A stretch of 64,000 nt of DNA from NCBI GenBank assembly GCA_039198225.1, contig JBCCTQ010000021.1:1-64000 (forward strand), given 5' to 3'. Of the stretch, positions 17,240 to 26,745 are shown piece by piece. The DNA comes from JASJAR01 sp039198225 (GTDB lineage: Bacteria > Pseudomonadota > Alphaproteobacteria > Rhodobacterales > Rhodobacteraceae). The stretch's first letter is position 1; each line of letters starts with the position of its first letter. A program made the position numbers and the translations under genes. The notes under the pieces were generated by a model. The model was not told the origin of the DNA. It was given only the letters and a program-made list of their open reading frames with translations, and did not search any database.

Positions 17240-17662
17240 CTAAAGGTAGATGTAGAGCGCCGCCGAAAGGGCGACCGACCCCACAACCGGAACCGCATAG
17301 GCAATCCGAGGCAGGCTCAGCGAAGCCTGGATAACCGTGAAGTGAAGGATCGCGCCGACACAGTAGAGCGCTAGAAAGAACAATAGAAGATCGTTTTCTA
17401 AAAGGACGGCGGGCCGGTCGAGAAGGGCGTAGAGCCACCACCAGCCCATGACGCTGGCCGCCCCGGCCCAGCTGAATGACATGCCGAGGGCAAGGGGGGT
17501 GGTGCGCTTGTACCAAAGCCAGAGGAAGGTCAGCGAAATGGCAACCGCCATCAGTGTGATCGCGCCGTAGCCAATGGCATAGGCTGTGCCGAACCCAAAG
17601 AGGAAGGAAAGCCCGAGCAGAATGCCCGCGACCACGGCAAAAAGGATCCAAGCCTGTTTCAT
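17240..17662 (-). CDS. Unrecognised polytopic membrane protein in the lysis operon
   Basis: 140 residues with four or five predicted transmembrane helices covering nearly the whole chain; no family recognised. ATG 17662 follows AAGGAGATG and overlaps the stop codon of the preceding 43-residue frame (ATGA), so it is coupled to the holin operon. A much longer open frame upstream has no ribosome site. Its place after endolysin and holin genes is the only clue to role. Confidence 0.7.
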   Translation of the reverse strand: MKQAWILFAVVAGILLGLSFLFGFGTAYAIGYGAITLMAVAISLTFLWLWYKRTTPLALGMSFSWAGAASVMGWWWLYALLDRPAVLLENDLLLFFLALYCVGAILHFTVIQASLSLPRIAYAVPVVGSVALSAALYIYL

Positions 17663-17790
17663 TTTTCGATCATCTCCTTGACCGCACGGTCTAGTGCGTC
17701 GGCCGCTTCCCGGTGGCGGATCAGAGTTTTGTGAAAGTCGCTGCCCCAAAGGGCGTGGGCAAATTTTTTAAAATAAAACAATATCTTCAT
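17659..17790 (-). CDS. 43-residue peptide in the lysis operon
   Basis: Short frame encoding a basic peptide that starts MKILFYFKKFAHALWG and ends AVKEMIEK. ATG 17790 has a good AGGGAG site five bases upstream, starts eight bases after the preceding stop, and its TGA overlaps the next ATG. Tight spacing on both sides argues that it is translated. The N-terminus is amphipathic or membrane-associating; no family recognised. Confidence 0.6.
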   Translation of the reverse strand: MKILFYFKKFAHALWGSDFHKTLIRHREAADALDRAVKEMIEK

Positions 17791-17798
17791 CGAACTCC

Positions 17799-17978
17799 CT
17801 AGGTCCTTGGAAGCCGCTCCCGGATGATTGTTGCCATCTCCAATAGGATGCTTGTGTTCTTATCGAGTGCGGCGCGCATGGCCTGGTCTTTCTGGAGATC
17901 CCGGTAGAGGAGGTAAAAAACCAGAAGAGCCCAGGGCCCATGCTCTGCGACGAGTTTAAGGATGAGGTCAGGTCCCAT
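17799..17978 (-). CDS. BhlA/UviB-like holin-type peptide
   Basis: 59 residues: one hydrophobic segment (HGPWALLVFYLLYRDL, about 13-28) followed by a charged helix (KDQAMRAALDKNTSILLEM). This layout matches BhlA/UviB bacteriocin-associated holin-like peptides. ATG 17978 follows GGAGG with 8-base spacing and overlaps the 3' end of the holin gene by 11 bp; the frame is open further upstream to 18029. Role as an accessory holin or antiholin is inference. Confidence 0.6.
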   Translation of the reverse strand: MGPDLILKLVAEHGPWALLVFYLLYRDLQKDQAMRAALDKNTSILLEMATIIRERLPRT

Positions 17979-18513
17979 GGCGGCGCCTCCATTCATCGAG
18001 GGCGGCATTTGTTTCGTCGGGCATCTCACCGCCCGTCTCCGCCCCGGCCGCGAGTGCGTCGAGGGCGGCGATATTGGCGCTGACCGTCGGGGTGCGGGCC
18101 AAAACGGCAGCGATCGAGCGCTGGAAGTCCTGCGATTTAACCTGATGGCGGGCGCCGAAGTAAAAGCTCACGATGGCGCCCATGAGCCACCAAAGGGGTT
18201 CAGGTATGAGCGTCACCCCCTGCATGCGCGCCGCGAACCAGACCGGGTCGGCCATGGCGGCGATAAATAGCCCGAGCGTCCCAAGCGCCAGGGCGGGGCG
18301 CGGGAGGCGGTTCAGAGCATCGACGAAGCGGTCGAAGAGCCCGCGGCGGGGCAGGGTGAATTCTGCGGCGAATTGGCCGAGGGCGGCTTCGGCATAGGCC
18401 GCCTGCCGCTCGGCCCGGTTTTCGGCGTTTTCGCGGAAGACTTCAGCGGTTTCTCGGACGACGTTCCTCTCGCCGCCGAAAAGTGTCGCGAAAAGTTGTC
18501 CGATCAGGCCCAT
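17968..18513 (-). CDS. GTA-type holin family protein
   Basis: 181 residues. After a charged amphipathic N-terminal third, hydrophobic segments at about 73-92, 105-122 and nearby fit a three-helix holin of the GTA_holin_3TM type. In Rhodobacter capsulatus such a holin and its endolysin release gene transfer agent particles and lie apart from the capsid genes. Overlaps the endolysin gene by 10 bp. No phage structural genes are in the window. Confidence 0.8.
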   Translation of the reverse strand: MGLIGQLFATLFGGERNVVRETAEVFRENAENRAERQAAYAEAALGQFAAEFTLPRRGLFDRFVDALNRLPRPALALGTLGLFIAAMADPVWFAARMQGVTLIPEPLWWLMGAIVSFYFGARHQVKSQDFQRSIAAVLARTPTVSANIAALDALAAGAETGGEMPDETNAALDEWRRRHGT

Positions 18514-19115
18514 TTTGACGTCCTCGCGCGGTGTTCGGCTTCGGTGAGGTGATAGCGCGGCGCGATGAACTCCTCGGCCCGGCGGATCCAGCCGCCTTTG
18601 CCGCCATCTCGCGCGCGGGCATATTTGCGCGAGGTCGGGCGCCGGTCGGCCAAAGCATAATAGTAGTTCCGTCGGGCAATCCCGTAGGCATCGGCAATGT
18701 GGTTGGGCGCGGCTTTTGTGGCGGCCTTGGTTGCAGCGATCGTTCGAGGACCGATCACCCCGTCGGCGGTGACCACTTGGCCGAGATCGCCGAGAAGCCT
18801 CTGGAGGATTTTCACCCCGTGGGCGCCGGCATTGACGTACATGTCAAAGACGCTCGCATGGAGCACCGGGGGCAGGGCAGCGATGCCCGGTCGGCGGAAA
18901 TAATGATCGATGAAGATTTTCCGCGCCGTGGCCTTGGTGATCCGGCGGACGTCGGAGACCGTCACCCGCCCGTCACCGTCGAGGTCAAGGCCAAGCCGGC
19001 GCATCGTGTGGATCGTCACACCGTATTTCGTGGCCCCGCCAGGATCATCGGGGTCGTTCACGAAGCCGCCTTCGCGGGCAATGATTTCGTCGGCAATCGC
19101 CTCGACAGAGCGCAT
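18504..19115 (-). CDS. Holin-associated N-acetylmuramidase (GH108 endolysin)
   Basis: 203-residue peptidoglycan hydrolase. The N-terminal EGGFVNDPDDPGGATKYGVT block (residues 15-34) is the GH108 signature with the catalytic Glu at its start. The C-terminal part (about 110-200) resembles the peptidoglycan-binding domain PF09374. No signal peptide, so export would need the downstream holin. First gene of a five-gene minus-strand operon. Confidence 0.88.
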   Translation of the reverse strand: MRSVEAIADEIIAREGGFVNDPDDPGGATKYGVTIHTMRRLGLDLDGDGRVTVSDVRRITKATARKIFIDHYFRRPGIAALPPVLHASVFDMYVNAGAHGVKILQRLLGDLGQVVTADGVIGPRTIAATKAATKAAPNHIADAYGIARRNYYYALADRRPTSRKYARARDGGKGGWIRRAEEFIAPRYHLTEAEHRARTSKWA

Positions 19116-19252
19116 CGTCGGGCCCCAGCAAATGGTTTCTTTGAAAACGCCGCCGAGGCTCAGGGGATTTGGTTAATTTGCCGAGATACCACCGTACGCT
19201 CGGGCGATGGGCCAGGGATTTTCGAATGATATTAGGAAGATGGAGGGCGCGC

Positions 19253-20596
19253 CTAGACTGCCGCTTCGACCGCGGCGACCACGCCGTCGACGGTGGCCAC
19301 GAGGAGCGCTTCATCTTCGCACTCGGCCATGACGCGGATCAGGGGCTCTGTGCCCGATTTCCGAATGAGAAGCCGGCCCGACCGGTTGAGCGCGCCTTCC
19401 GCATCGGCGATGGCGGCCTGGACAGTGGGCGCGTCCAAGGGATCGGACCCGGACGGGTAGCGGACATTTTTCAAGAGCTGGGGCACACGCTCGAACGATG
19501 TGGCGAGCGCCGAGGCGGGCTTGTCTTGGCGGACCATTTCGCCGAGGAATTGAAGCCCCGCAATCAACCCGTCGCCGGTTGTGGCGTAATCGGTCATCAC
19601 GATGTGGCCCGATTGCTCGCCGCCGAGATTATAGCCCCCGGCCCGCATCGCCTCGACCACGTAGCGGTCGCCCACTTGGGTCCGATGAAGCCGAAGATCC
19701 TGGCCTTTGAGATAGCTTTCGAGGCCGAGATTGGACATGACCGTGGCCACCAACGTGCCGTCCCGGAGCTTGCCCTCTTCGGCCCAGCGACGGGCAAAGA
19801 GCGCCATGATCTGATCGCCATCGGCCACGGCGCCGGTTTCGTCGAGGATCATCACCCGGTCCGCGTCCCCGTCGAGGCAGATCCCCACATCGGCCCCAGA
19901 AGACACCACCGTTTTGGCCGCAAGCTCGACATCGGTCGAGCCGCAGCCCGCATTGATGTTGGTCCCGTCCGGTGAAACGCCGACCGGGACGATCTCGGCA
20001 CCCAATTCCCAAAGGGTCTCCGGGGCGGCGCGATAGGCCGCGCCGTTTGCGCAATCGATTACGATCTTCAAGCCAGAGAGGCGGCCCCGGCCGGGAAACG
20101 TCGTCTTGGCGTATTCCACGTAGCGGCCAACCACTTCGTCGATCCGGCGAACATGGCCGATATTCTTGGGTTGCGCAGGCTCGCTCTCTCCAAAGGCAAG
20201 GTCCTCGATCTCGGCCTCCGCTGCGTCCGAGAGCTTGAACCCGTCCGGCCCGAAAAACTTGATCCCGTTATCTTCGTAAGGGTTGTGGCTGGCCGAGATC
20301 ATGATCCCGAGATCGGCCCGCATGGAATGGGTCAAAAGACCGACCGCCGGTGTCGGCACCGGACCCAGCAGCAGCACGTTCATGCCCGTCGATGTGAGCC
20401 CTGCCGTGAGGGCCGTTTCCAGCATGTAGCCCGAAAGGCGCGTGTCTTTCCCAATGACCACCCGGTGGCCGTTTTTTCCGTCGCGCCGGAAATACCGCCC
20501 CGCGGCGGCGCCGAGCTTGAGGGCCATATCGGCCGTCATCGGGTAACTATTGGCGGTGCCGCGCACCCCGTCTGTCCCAAAGAGCTTTCGGCCCAT
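19253..20596 (-). CDS. glmM: Phosphoglucosamine mutase
   Basis: Converts glucosamine-6-phosphate to glucosamine-1-phosphate for UDP-GlcNAc and cell-wall synthesis. The 447-residue product begins MGRKLFGTDGVRG, carries the phosphoserine loop ISASHNP with Ser103, the metal loop CLDGDADR and the C-terminal phosphate-binding RKSGTEPLIRVM. A frame-start six codons upstream (20614) has no ribosome site, so ATG 20596 is preferred. Full length. Confidence 0.97.
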   Translation of the reverse strand: MGRKLFGTDGVRGTANSYPMTADMALKLGAAAGRYFRRDGKNGHRVVIGKDTRLSGYMLETALTAGLTSTGMNVLLLGPVPTPAVGLLTHSMRADLGIMISASHNPYEDNGIKFFGPDGFKLSDAAEAEIEDLAFGESEPAQPKNIGHVRRIDEVVGRYVEYAKTTFPGRGRLSGLKIVIDCANGAAYRAAPETLWELGAEIVPVGVSPDGTNINAGCGSTDVELAAKTVVSSGADVGICLDGDADRVMILDETGAVADGDQIMALFARRWAEEGKLRDGTLVATVMSNLGLESYLKGQDLRLHRTQVGDRYVVEAMRAGGYNLGGEQSGHIVMTDYATTGDGLIAGLQFLGEMVRQDKPASALATSFERVPQLLKNVRYPSGSDPLDAPTVQAAIADAEGALNRSGRLLIRKSGTEPLIRVMAECEDEALLVATVDGVVAAVEAAV

Positions 20597-20663
20597 AGGT
20601 CGACCCCACTTCAACTAATCACGCGACAAGCGCTCTAGCACAGCTTCCGGCGGGGCCGAAACA

Positions 20664-21365
20664 CTAGCGGTTGCGGGTGACGAGGGTCGGCTGAGGATTG
20701 CGATAAAAATGATGCTGGTCGATGGTGACGGTTCGGTCGAAGACCTTGGACCAGCGGGGTTTGACCGCTTTTGTATGGTAATACGTGGCTCCACCCGTCA
20801 GCGTTCGCGGCGTCCCATCGAGCATCATTCGGGCCACTTTCCCTACCCGCGCATGGGCCCGGGGTTCGGTGATGGTCTCTGCCCGGCCGTCGCAATTGTA
20901 GCTGAATTGGCAGCGATACCGTTCGCCCGTTCCTTGGTTGATCACGGCACACACCGTGCCGGGGTAGCGCGCGGAATCGACCCTGTTGAGGATCACTTCG
21001 GCGACGGCAAAAATGCCCCGCATGCTTTCGCCGCGGGCTTCAAAGTAGAGCGCTTCCGTGAGGCAGGCCCATTCCGCGCCACCTGTGACCTTGGGCTGCG
21101 CATCAATCCATCGACGGTCAAACCGCTGCTCTTGGGACGCGCTTTTTGGGGGCTCGACAAGCCGCTTCAGACGATTGTTTTCGAAGTTCGACATCGTGTC
21201 GGCTTCAACGCCGACCAACCGGTTCAAGCTGCCAAAAAGGGCTGCATTCGAGGTATTTGCCGGGGTCAGCGCCACATCCGCATGAACCTTGCCCGCAAAA
21301 CCACCGAAACTCATACCAATCAACACCAAGAGCGCCATTGGCGCGCTCCAAGTCCAGTGCGACAT
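20664..21365 (-). CDS. Cell wall hydrolase, SleB-like
   Basis: 233-residue exported protein. Residues 1-28 form a signal peptide with a hydrophobic core and VHADV cleavage region. The C-terminal half is a Hydrolase_2 (SleB) domain with the signature ALYFEARGES containing the catalytic Glu, then ILNRVDS and QFSYNCDG. The family cleaves peptidoglycan glycan strands. The frame is open to 21413; ATG 21365 has a purine-rich upstream site and puts the signal peptide at the start. Confidence 0.85.
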   Translation of the reverse strand: MSHWTWSAPMALLVLIGMSFGGFAGKVHADVALTPANTSNAALFGSLNRLVGVEADTMSNFENNRLKRLVEPPKSASQEQRFDRRWIDAQPKVTGGAEWACLTEALYFEARGESMRGIFAVAEVILNRVDSARYPGTVCAVINQGTGERYRCQFSYNCDGRAETITEPRAHARVGKVARMMLDGTPRTLTGGATYYHTKAVKPRWSKVFDRTVTIDQHHFYRNPQPTLVTRNR

Positions 21366-21496
21366 ATATATCCCCCTAGGCCAGCACGGCCCGTTACCGA
21401 TCATTGCGTCCAAAGGGCGCTATCGGATTCGCATAATGTGGTAAAGCAACACACGAGCAGCGGCCCATAAGTGCGCCGAATTTCGCCGCTTTCTGG

Positions 21497-24118
21497 CTAG
21501 GTGATGGGGTCGAGTTCGGGGGCCTGCCGGCGGTCGATGATGGCAAGATGCGCCGCGGCCAGGCGGGCCACAGGAACGCGGAACGGCGAGCACGACACGT
21601 AGTCGAACCCAAAGTGCCGGCAAAAGGCTATGGCTTCGATATCGCCGCCGTGTTCGCCACAGAGTGCGAGCGTGACCCCACCTTTCGACGCACGGCCGCG
21701 TTCCGCGGCGATCCGAAGCAATTCTCCGACCCCTTCAAGGTCAAGACGGTGGAACGGATCTTCGGGGAAAACGCCCTTTTGGACATAGGTGCCCATGAAC
21801 CGGCCCGCATCGTCGCGGGAAAGGCCGTAGGTCATTTGCGTGAGGTCATTCGTGCCGAAGCTCAGGAAATCAGCATGTTGTGCGATCTCATCGGCCCGGA
21901 GGCACGCCCGGGGCGTTTCGACCATCACGCCGAGGCGGTAGTCAAAGTCGGTGCCGGTTTCCTCGCGCACGGCGTCTGCCATGGCATCGATCCGCGATTT
22001 GACGAGTTCGACCTCGCGTTTGGCAGACACAAGGGGGATCATGACCTCAGGAACCACCGGCGCACCCGCCTCGCTTGCCTTGGCAGTAGCCTCAAAAATC
22101 GCTCGCGCTTGGACATCATAGATCTCAGGCGTAGTGATCCCGAGCCTGACACCCCGCATGCCGAGCATCGGATTGAATTCCGCCAAAGCCTCAACCCGGC
22201 GAGTAACCACATCGAGGGGAAGATCCAGCGCGTCGGAGAGTTCCTTCAGCCCATGGGCGCCCACCGGCAGGAATTCGTGAAGCGGTGGGTCAAACAGCCG
22301 GATGCTCACCGGCTGGCCGCGCATCGCATCGAAAAGCGCAATAAAATCAGCCCGCTGCATGGGCATCAGACGCCTTAGCACCTGGCTCCTATCTTCGGCC
22401 GTCCGCGCGAAGATCATCTCGCGCATGACGTTCATACGATCGTTTTCGAAGAACATATGCTCGGTGCGACAAAGTCCGAGTCCCTCGGCCTTAAACGCCC
22501 GAGCCGTCATGGCGTCAGACGGCGTGTCGGCATTGGCCCGCACGCCAATATCACGCGCCGCATCGGCCCATCCGAGCAACGTTTGAAACGCATCGTCGAG
22601 GACCGGCTCCAAAAGCTCGCTTTCGCCGGCCAAGGCTTCGCCCTGGCTGCCGTCGATGGTGACCGTGTCGCCTTCCCGCCAAATCCGGCCGTCATCGCCG
22701 ATGACCGTGCGGGCCGCCCTGTCAATCCGAAGCCCCGATGCGCCCACCACGCAAGGCAGTCCGAGACCCCGCGCAATCACGGCCGCATGGCTCGTCATTC
22801 CGCCTCGCTCGGTCAGAACCGCGACAGAGGCATGCATGCCTCGGATGTCTTCGGGCGTTGTCTCGCGGCGCACCAGGACGCAAGGCTCTTCCCTTGCTGC
22901 GGAGGCCTGCGCTGCCGTGGAGGAAAAGACGATCCGCCCGGTCGCGGCACCGGGGCTCGCGGCGATGCCCTTTGCAAAACGGTCGCGCGGGGCGGTTTCG
23001 TCGACCTGGCGATGGAGAAGATCAATCAGGCCATGGGGCGGCACCCGGAGGACCGCCTCATCTTTTGGAATAACGCCAGAATTTACGAGGCTCACGGCCA
23101 CGCGGACATTTGCCCGGGCGGTTCGGTCGGCCTTGATCGCATCGAGGATCGCCAATTGGCCAGCTTCGACCGTGAACTCAATCTGCATCTCTTCCCGAAG
23201 ACGGATCCGGGCCACATCGCCGAAGTAGCGAAGTTTGGAAAAGACCTCGGGACAATCCTCTTCGAGTGACGCACCAGCCGCGTCTTTCGTAAGCGCAAGC
23301 GTTTTCGATCCTGGCCGGAGCGCATCCCTACCTTGCGCCTGACGGCGATAGGCTCCGGTGATTTCCGCTTTGCCGGTTTTGGGGTCGATAAACTGGACGA
23401 TGCCCGTGCCGCTTTCTTCGGGGCCGAGACCGAGAGCCATGGCTTGTACAACAAGGCCGAGACCGGCATCCTCTGGCGCTCCTTTGGCTTGGCGGAGAAG
23501 CCGCGCCGAGGTCGCGTCCCAGGCCTTTCCCATTGCGGCCATGATGGCGATGAGTTGGGCGGCCCTGTCATCCGGGAAGGCCTCGCCGGTCTCTTCTTCA
23601 AAAGTGAGAAGACAGTCTTCCACCCGGTCAAGCTCGGTGAACGCGCCGGGATCCGCCCCATGGGCTTCAACCGCGAGCGTGCGGATGAACCGACGGAAGA
23701 TCTCATCGGCCGCGGCTTTTCCGTGGCTTTGGACAAGCTCGCTATGGCGGGCCGAATTGACGCCGATGTTCAAAACCGCGGTCGGGCCGCCCCAATCGGC
23801 GCTTTCGGCCGAGGGCCGGACCGACAGGAGCGTTCCGTCCGGGAACGGCGCGAGCAGCTTTTCGACCGCAATGGCTTCGCCGGTGGCGATCTTCCGAACG
23901 GCGTGAAACGTCAATGCAACGGTTTTTGGGATCGGGAAGTCGAGCCGCACGAGCCGCTGGAGGCACTTTGCACGCCCACCATGGCTGCCCGCAGCGATCG
24001 ATGCAGTGGGCGTCACCTCAACAAAGTCAGCGATTTCAGCGTGTTTCTGCACCGCAGCAATCCTCTCGAGCGGAGCATAGGCGCTAATGGTTAATTGACA
24101 AGGAATACCTTGCCGCAT
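21497..24118 (-). CDS. ppdK: Pyruvate phosphate dikinase, divergent N-domain
   Basis: Interconverts pyruvate, ATP and phosphate with PEP, AMP and pyrophosphate. The swivelling phosphohistidine domain has GGMTSHAAV with His444, and the C-terminal PEP/pyruvate barrel has ALCGEHGGD with Cys820 and MVETPRA. The 873-residue length is normal. The ATP-grasp N-domain departs from classical PPDK: GGKGANL is replaced by HGGRAKCLQRL and VRSGAKFSMPGMMDT by VRPSAESADWGGPTA. I think this is a lineage variant, but donor specificity is less certain than for canonical enzymes. It follows glyS by 15 bp. Confidence 0.88.
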   Translation of the reverse strand: MRQGIPCQLTISAYAPLERIAAVQKHAEIADFVEVTPTASIAAGSHGGRAKCLQRLVRLDFPIPKTVALTFHAVRKIATGEAIAVEKLLAPFPDGTLLSVRPSAESADWGGPTAVLNIGVNSARHSELVQSHGKAAADEIFRRFIRTLAVEAHGADPGAFTELDRVEDCLLTFEEETGEAFPDDRAAQLIAIMAAMGKAWDATSARLLRQAKGAPEDAGLGLVVQAMALGLGPEESGTGIVQFIDPKTGKAEITGAYRRQAQGRDALRPGSKTLALTKDAAGASLEEDCPEVFSKLRYFGDVARIRLREEMQIEFTVEAGQLAILDAIKADRTARANVRVAVSLVNSGVIPKDEAVLRVPPHGLIDLLHRQVDETAPRDRFAKGIAASPGAATGRIVFSSTAAQASAAREEPCVLVRRETTPEDIRGMHASVAVLTERGGMTSHAAVIARGLGLPCVVGASGLRIDRAARTVIGDDGRIWREGDTVTIDGSQGEALAGESELLEPVLDDAFQTLLGWADAARDIGVRANADTPSDAMTARAFKAEGLGLCRTEHMFFENDRMNVMREMIFARTAEDRSQVLRRLMPMQRADFIALFDAMRGQPVSIRLFDPPLHEFLPVGAHGLKELSDALDLPLDVVTRRVEALAEFNPMLGMRGVRLGITTPEIYDVQARAIFEATAKASEAGAPVVPEVMIPLVSAKREVELVKSRIDAMADAVREETGTDFDYRLGVMVETPRACLRADEIAQHADFLSFGTNDLTQMTYGLSRDDAGRFMGTYVQKGVFPEDPFHRLDLEGVGELLRIAAERGRASKGGVTLALCGEHGGDIEAIAFCRHFGFDYVSCSPFRVPVARLAAAHLAIIDRRQAPELDPIT

Positions 24119-24133
24119 GCAGCGGCGAGGGTG

Positions 24134-26221
24134 TCAGCCTTCGAGGCGGGTGAGGTCTGCGACGCCTCGGCACGTGCGCACAATATCAGACAGTAAATTC
24201 AGTCTGTTACGCCTAATAATTGGGCTATCGGCATTGACCTGAACGGTTTCGAAAAACGCGTCAATTGGTGCCCGGAGACGGGCCATGGCCGCCATGGCGG
24301 CGGGAAAGTCCTCGCCCGTTAACGCTTTGTCGATTTCTTGGCGCGCGCCGTCGATTGCGGAAAAAAGTTGCTTTTCTTCAGGGCCTTCCGCCAATTTGGC
24401 CTCGGCGCCGTAGGAATATTCGACGCCGTCGTTCTCTTCTGCCTGGGTCAGGATGTTGTTGGCCCGCCGGAAGCCTTGGACCAAATTTACACCGTCATCT
24501 GTTTGCAACATCGTATCGAGGGAAACGGCGCGTTTCTGCAACAGATCAAGATCGTCCGATCCGGTGACGCCGAGGCTGGCATCGATCACATCATGACGAA
24601 TCCCCCGATCGCGGAAATGTACTTTCAGACGGTCATGGAGAAAGGCCAGGAGCGCGCCCGGATCGGCGCCTTGATCCCGAGCCGCAATACGATTTGCGGT
24701 CTCGAAGACTGGGAGGAGGGGGAGAGAAAGCTCGTTCTCAAGGATCAGACGGATCACCCCAAGGGCCGCTCGGCGGAGTGCGAAAGGATCTTTCGATCCG
24801 GTTGGCCTTTCGTCGATGGCCCAAAAGCCCGTTAGCGTGTCGAGTTTGTCGGCCAAGGCTACCGCCACCGAGAGCGGGGCGGATGGCACATCGCTTGACG
24901 GGCCAAGCGGTTGGTAATGCTCCCGGGCGACCTGGGCGATGTCCGCCGCTTCGGTGACGCCCACATAGAACTCGCCCATAACCCCTTGAAGTTCTGGGAA
25001 TTCATAGACCATCTCAGACGCGAGGTCCGCCTTCGCGAGCTCGGCAGCGGTGGCCGCCCGTTCGGGATCTGCCCCCACCTTCGGTGCGATTTCCCGGGCC
25101 AGGGCCGCAATGCGCGCGATCCGGTCGGCTTCGCTTCCGAGTTTCCGGTGGAACGTGACCGATTTCAGAGCTTCACGCCACGGGTTGAGGCCCCCTTCGG
25201 CGACCCGCAAGTCGTTCTCCCAAAAGAACTTTGCATCCGCGAGCCGAGCCGAAAGGACCTTTTGATTGCCGCCGAGGATCGTCTTACCACCGTCCGGCGC
25301 CTCGATATTGGCGACCGTCGCAAAGCCGGTGATCCGGTCGTCTCTGTCGGCGAGGGAGAAGAATTTCTGGTGTTCTTTCATCGACGTGCGGAGAACGGCC
25401 GCGGGCAGGTCAAGGAATTCCGCGTCGATCTCGCCGATAAGCGTCACGGGCCATTCGACGAGCCCCGCAACCTCAGCGAGGAGCCCCTTATCTTCAACGG
25501 CATTGAGCCCCTTTGCCGCCGCACCCGCAGTGACATCCGCCCAGATTTTCTCGGCCCGCTCTTCGGCTGAAAGAACGACGTATTGGTTCAGAAGAGAGGC
25601 GCGATACTCCTTAAAGTCGGACACGTCGATCCGGCCCGGCGCCATGAACCGGTGCCCGACCGTTGATGTACCAGAGGCAATGCCGTCGATCTCGAACTCG
25701 ACCGCCTCCGCCGTGCTCCCCACGCTCAAAATGCAAAGCATCCCTTGGAGCGGACGCACCCAGCGGAGGCTTCCGTCGCTCGCGCTGGCCGCCCCCCAGC
25801 GCATGGATTTCGGCCAAGGGAAATCGCGGATAGCGGCGGCCAAGACCTCGGCCATGATATCACCCGCCGGCCGGCCGGGGCTTTCAATCGTTGCGAACCA
25901 AACTGCCCCTTTCGGTGTTTCCCGGGCTTCAAGCGCGTCCCGTTCGAGTCCCGTCGAGCGCAAGAAACCTTCGAGCGCTTTTTCCGGCGCATCGACGCGG
26001 GGGCCCTTCCGCTCTTCCCGTTTTGCGGGGCTTTCGGCCGGAACGTCTGCCACCCAAAGGCAAAGCCGCCGAGGCGTGGCGTGGGCCTCGGCCGCCCCAT
26101 GGCTCAGCCCAGCTTCCGTCAGACCCTTAAGCACCAGGCGCTCAAGATCCGCGGCAGCCTTCTTCTGCATGCGCGCCGGGATTTCCTCGGAAAGAAGCTC
26201 GATCAAGAGATCCGGCATCAA
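24134..26221 (-). CDS. glyS: Glycine--tRNA ligase beta subunit
   Basis: 695-residue subunit of the alpha2-beta2 glycyl-tRNA synthetase; it recognises tRNA-Gly and contains the HD-like and anticodon-binding regions. The N-terminus MPDLLIELLSEEIPARMQ and the TSMKEHQKFF block are diagnostic. Length is normal. ATG 26221 or the preceding codon overlaps the DUF6446 stop, placing it in one operon with glyQ. Confidence 0.97.
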   Translation of the reverse strand: MMPDLLIELLSEEIPARMQKKAAADLERLVLKGLTEAGLSHGAAEAHATPRRLCLWVADVPAESPAKREERKGPRVDAPEKALEGFLRSTGLERDALEARETPKGAVWFATIESPGRPAGDIMAEVLAAAIRDFPWPKSMRWGAASASDGSLRWVRPLQGMLCILSVGSTAEAVEFEIDGIASGTSTVGHRFMAPGRIDVSDFKEYRASLLNQYVVLSAEERAEKIWADVTAGAAAKGLNAVEDKGLLAEVAGLVEWPVTLIGEIDAEFLDLPAAVLRTSMKEHQKFFSLADRDDRITGFATVANIEAPDGGKTILGGNQKVLSARLADAKFFWENDLRVAEGGLNPWREALKSVTFHRKLGSEADRIARIAALAREIAPKVGADPERAATAAELAKADLASEMVYEFPELQGVMGEFYVGVTEAADIAQVAREHYQPLGPSSDVPSAPLSVAVALADKLDTLTGFWAIDERPTGSKDPFALRRAALGVIRLILENELSLPLLPVFETANRIAARDQGADPGALLAFLHDRLKVHFRDRGIRHDVIDASLGVTGSDDLDLLQKRAVSLDTMLQTDDGVNLVQGFRRANNILTQAEENDGVEYSYGAEAKLAEGPEEKQLFSAIDGARQEIDKALTGEDFPAAMAAMARLRAPIDAFFETVQVNADSPIIRRNRLNLLSDIVRTCRGVADLTRLEG

Positions 26222-26745
26222 TTCGCCCTTTCCGGTGCGGGCGGGCAGCCTTCGGGTGGTGGATTGCCATCATAGACTTCGCGGCCGCACCGATTGATCT
26301 GGTGCCACGACCGGGCGCGCCCTTCCCGGAATACGGCGACCACCCGATCGATGCCGTAGACAACATTGGCTTCGCCGAGAAAGGCAAGGGCCGCACCGGT
26401 CTCCAAAGCCGACCCCACCTCGTCGGCGTCGAAACAGGAAAACCACCCCGGCGCTTCGAGGGGCACCGCATTGTCATAAAGCTCGTAAGTTTCGCTCAAT
26501 GCCGCGAGGGAGAGGCCAATGTCGTAGCAGGCGCGGTAGCGAAGTGGCGAACTGTCAGCGTCGATCGCTTCGAAGTTTTCGAAAGGCACCGGCTCGGCCA
26601 AGCCCGACACCACCCCGGTTAAGGCCACTTCGGCCACCTCATCGGCCACGGTTTCATAAAAGGCATAGACCTGCGTCCAGTAGATGCCGGCGCCGGCCAA
26701 AAGTGCAGAGACGAGAATGACGATCCCCACGATCTTGCCGCTCAT
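26218..26745 (-). CDS. DUF6446-type membrane-anchored protein
   Basis: 175 residues with one N-terminal transmembrane anchor (about 5-22) and a periplasmic domain containing paired Cys (RACYD, FSCFD, NRCGRE, EGCPP). It matches DUF6446, a Rhodobacterales family habitually encoded between glyQ and glyS. Start and stop overlap both neighbours by four bases. Function unknown. Confidence 0.8.
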   Translation of the reverse strand: MSGKIVGIVILVSALLAGAGIYWTQVYAFYETVADEVAEVALTGVVSGLAEPVPFENFEAIDADSSPLRYRACYDIGLSLAALSETYELYDNAVPLEAPGWFSCFDADEVGSALETGAALAFLGEANVVYGIDRVVAVFREGRARSWHQINRCGREVYDGNPPPEGCPPAPERAN

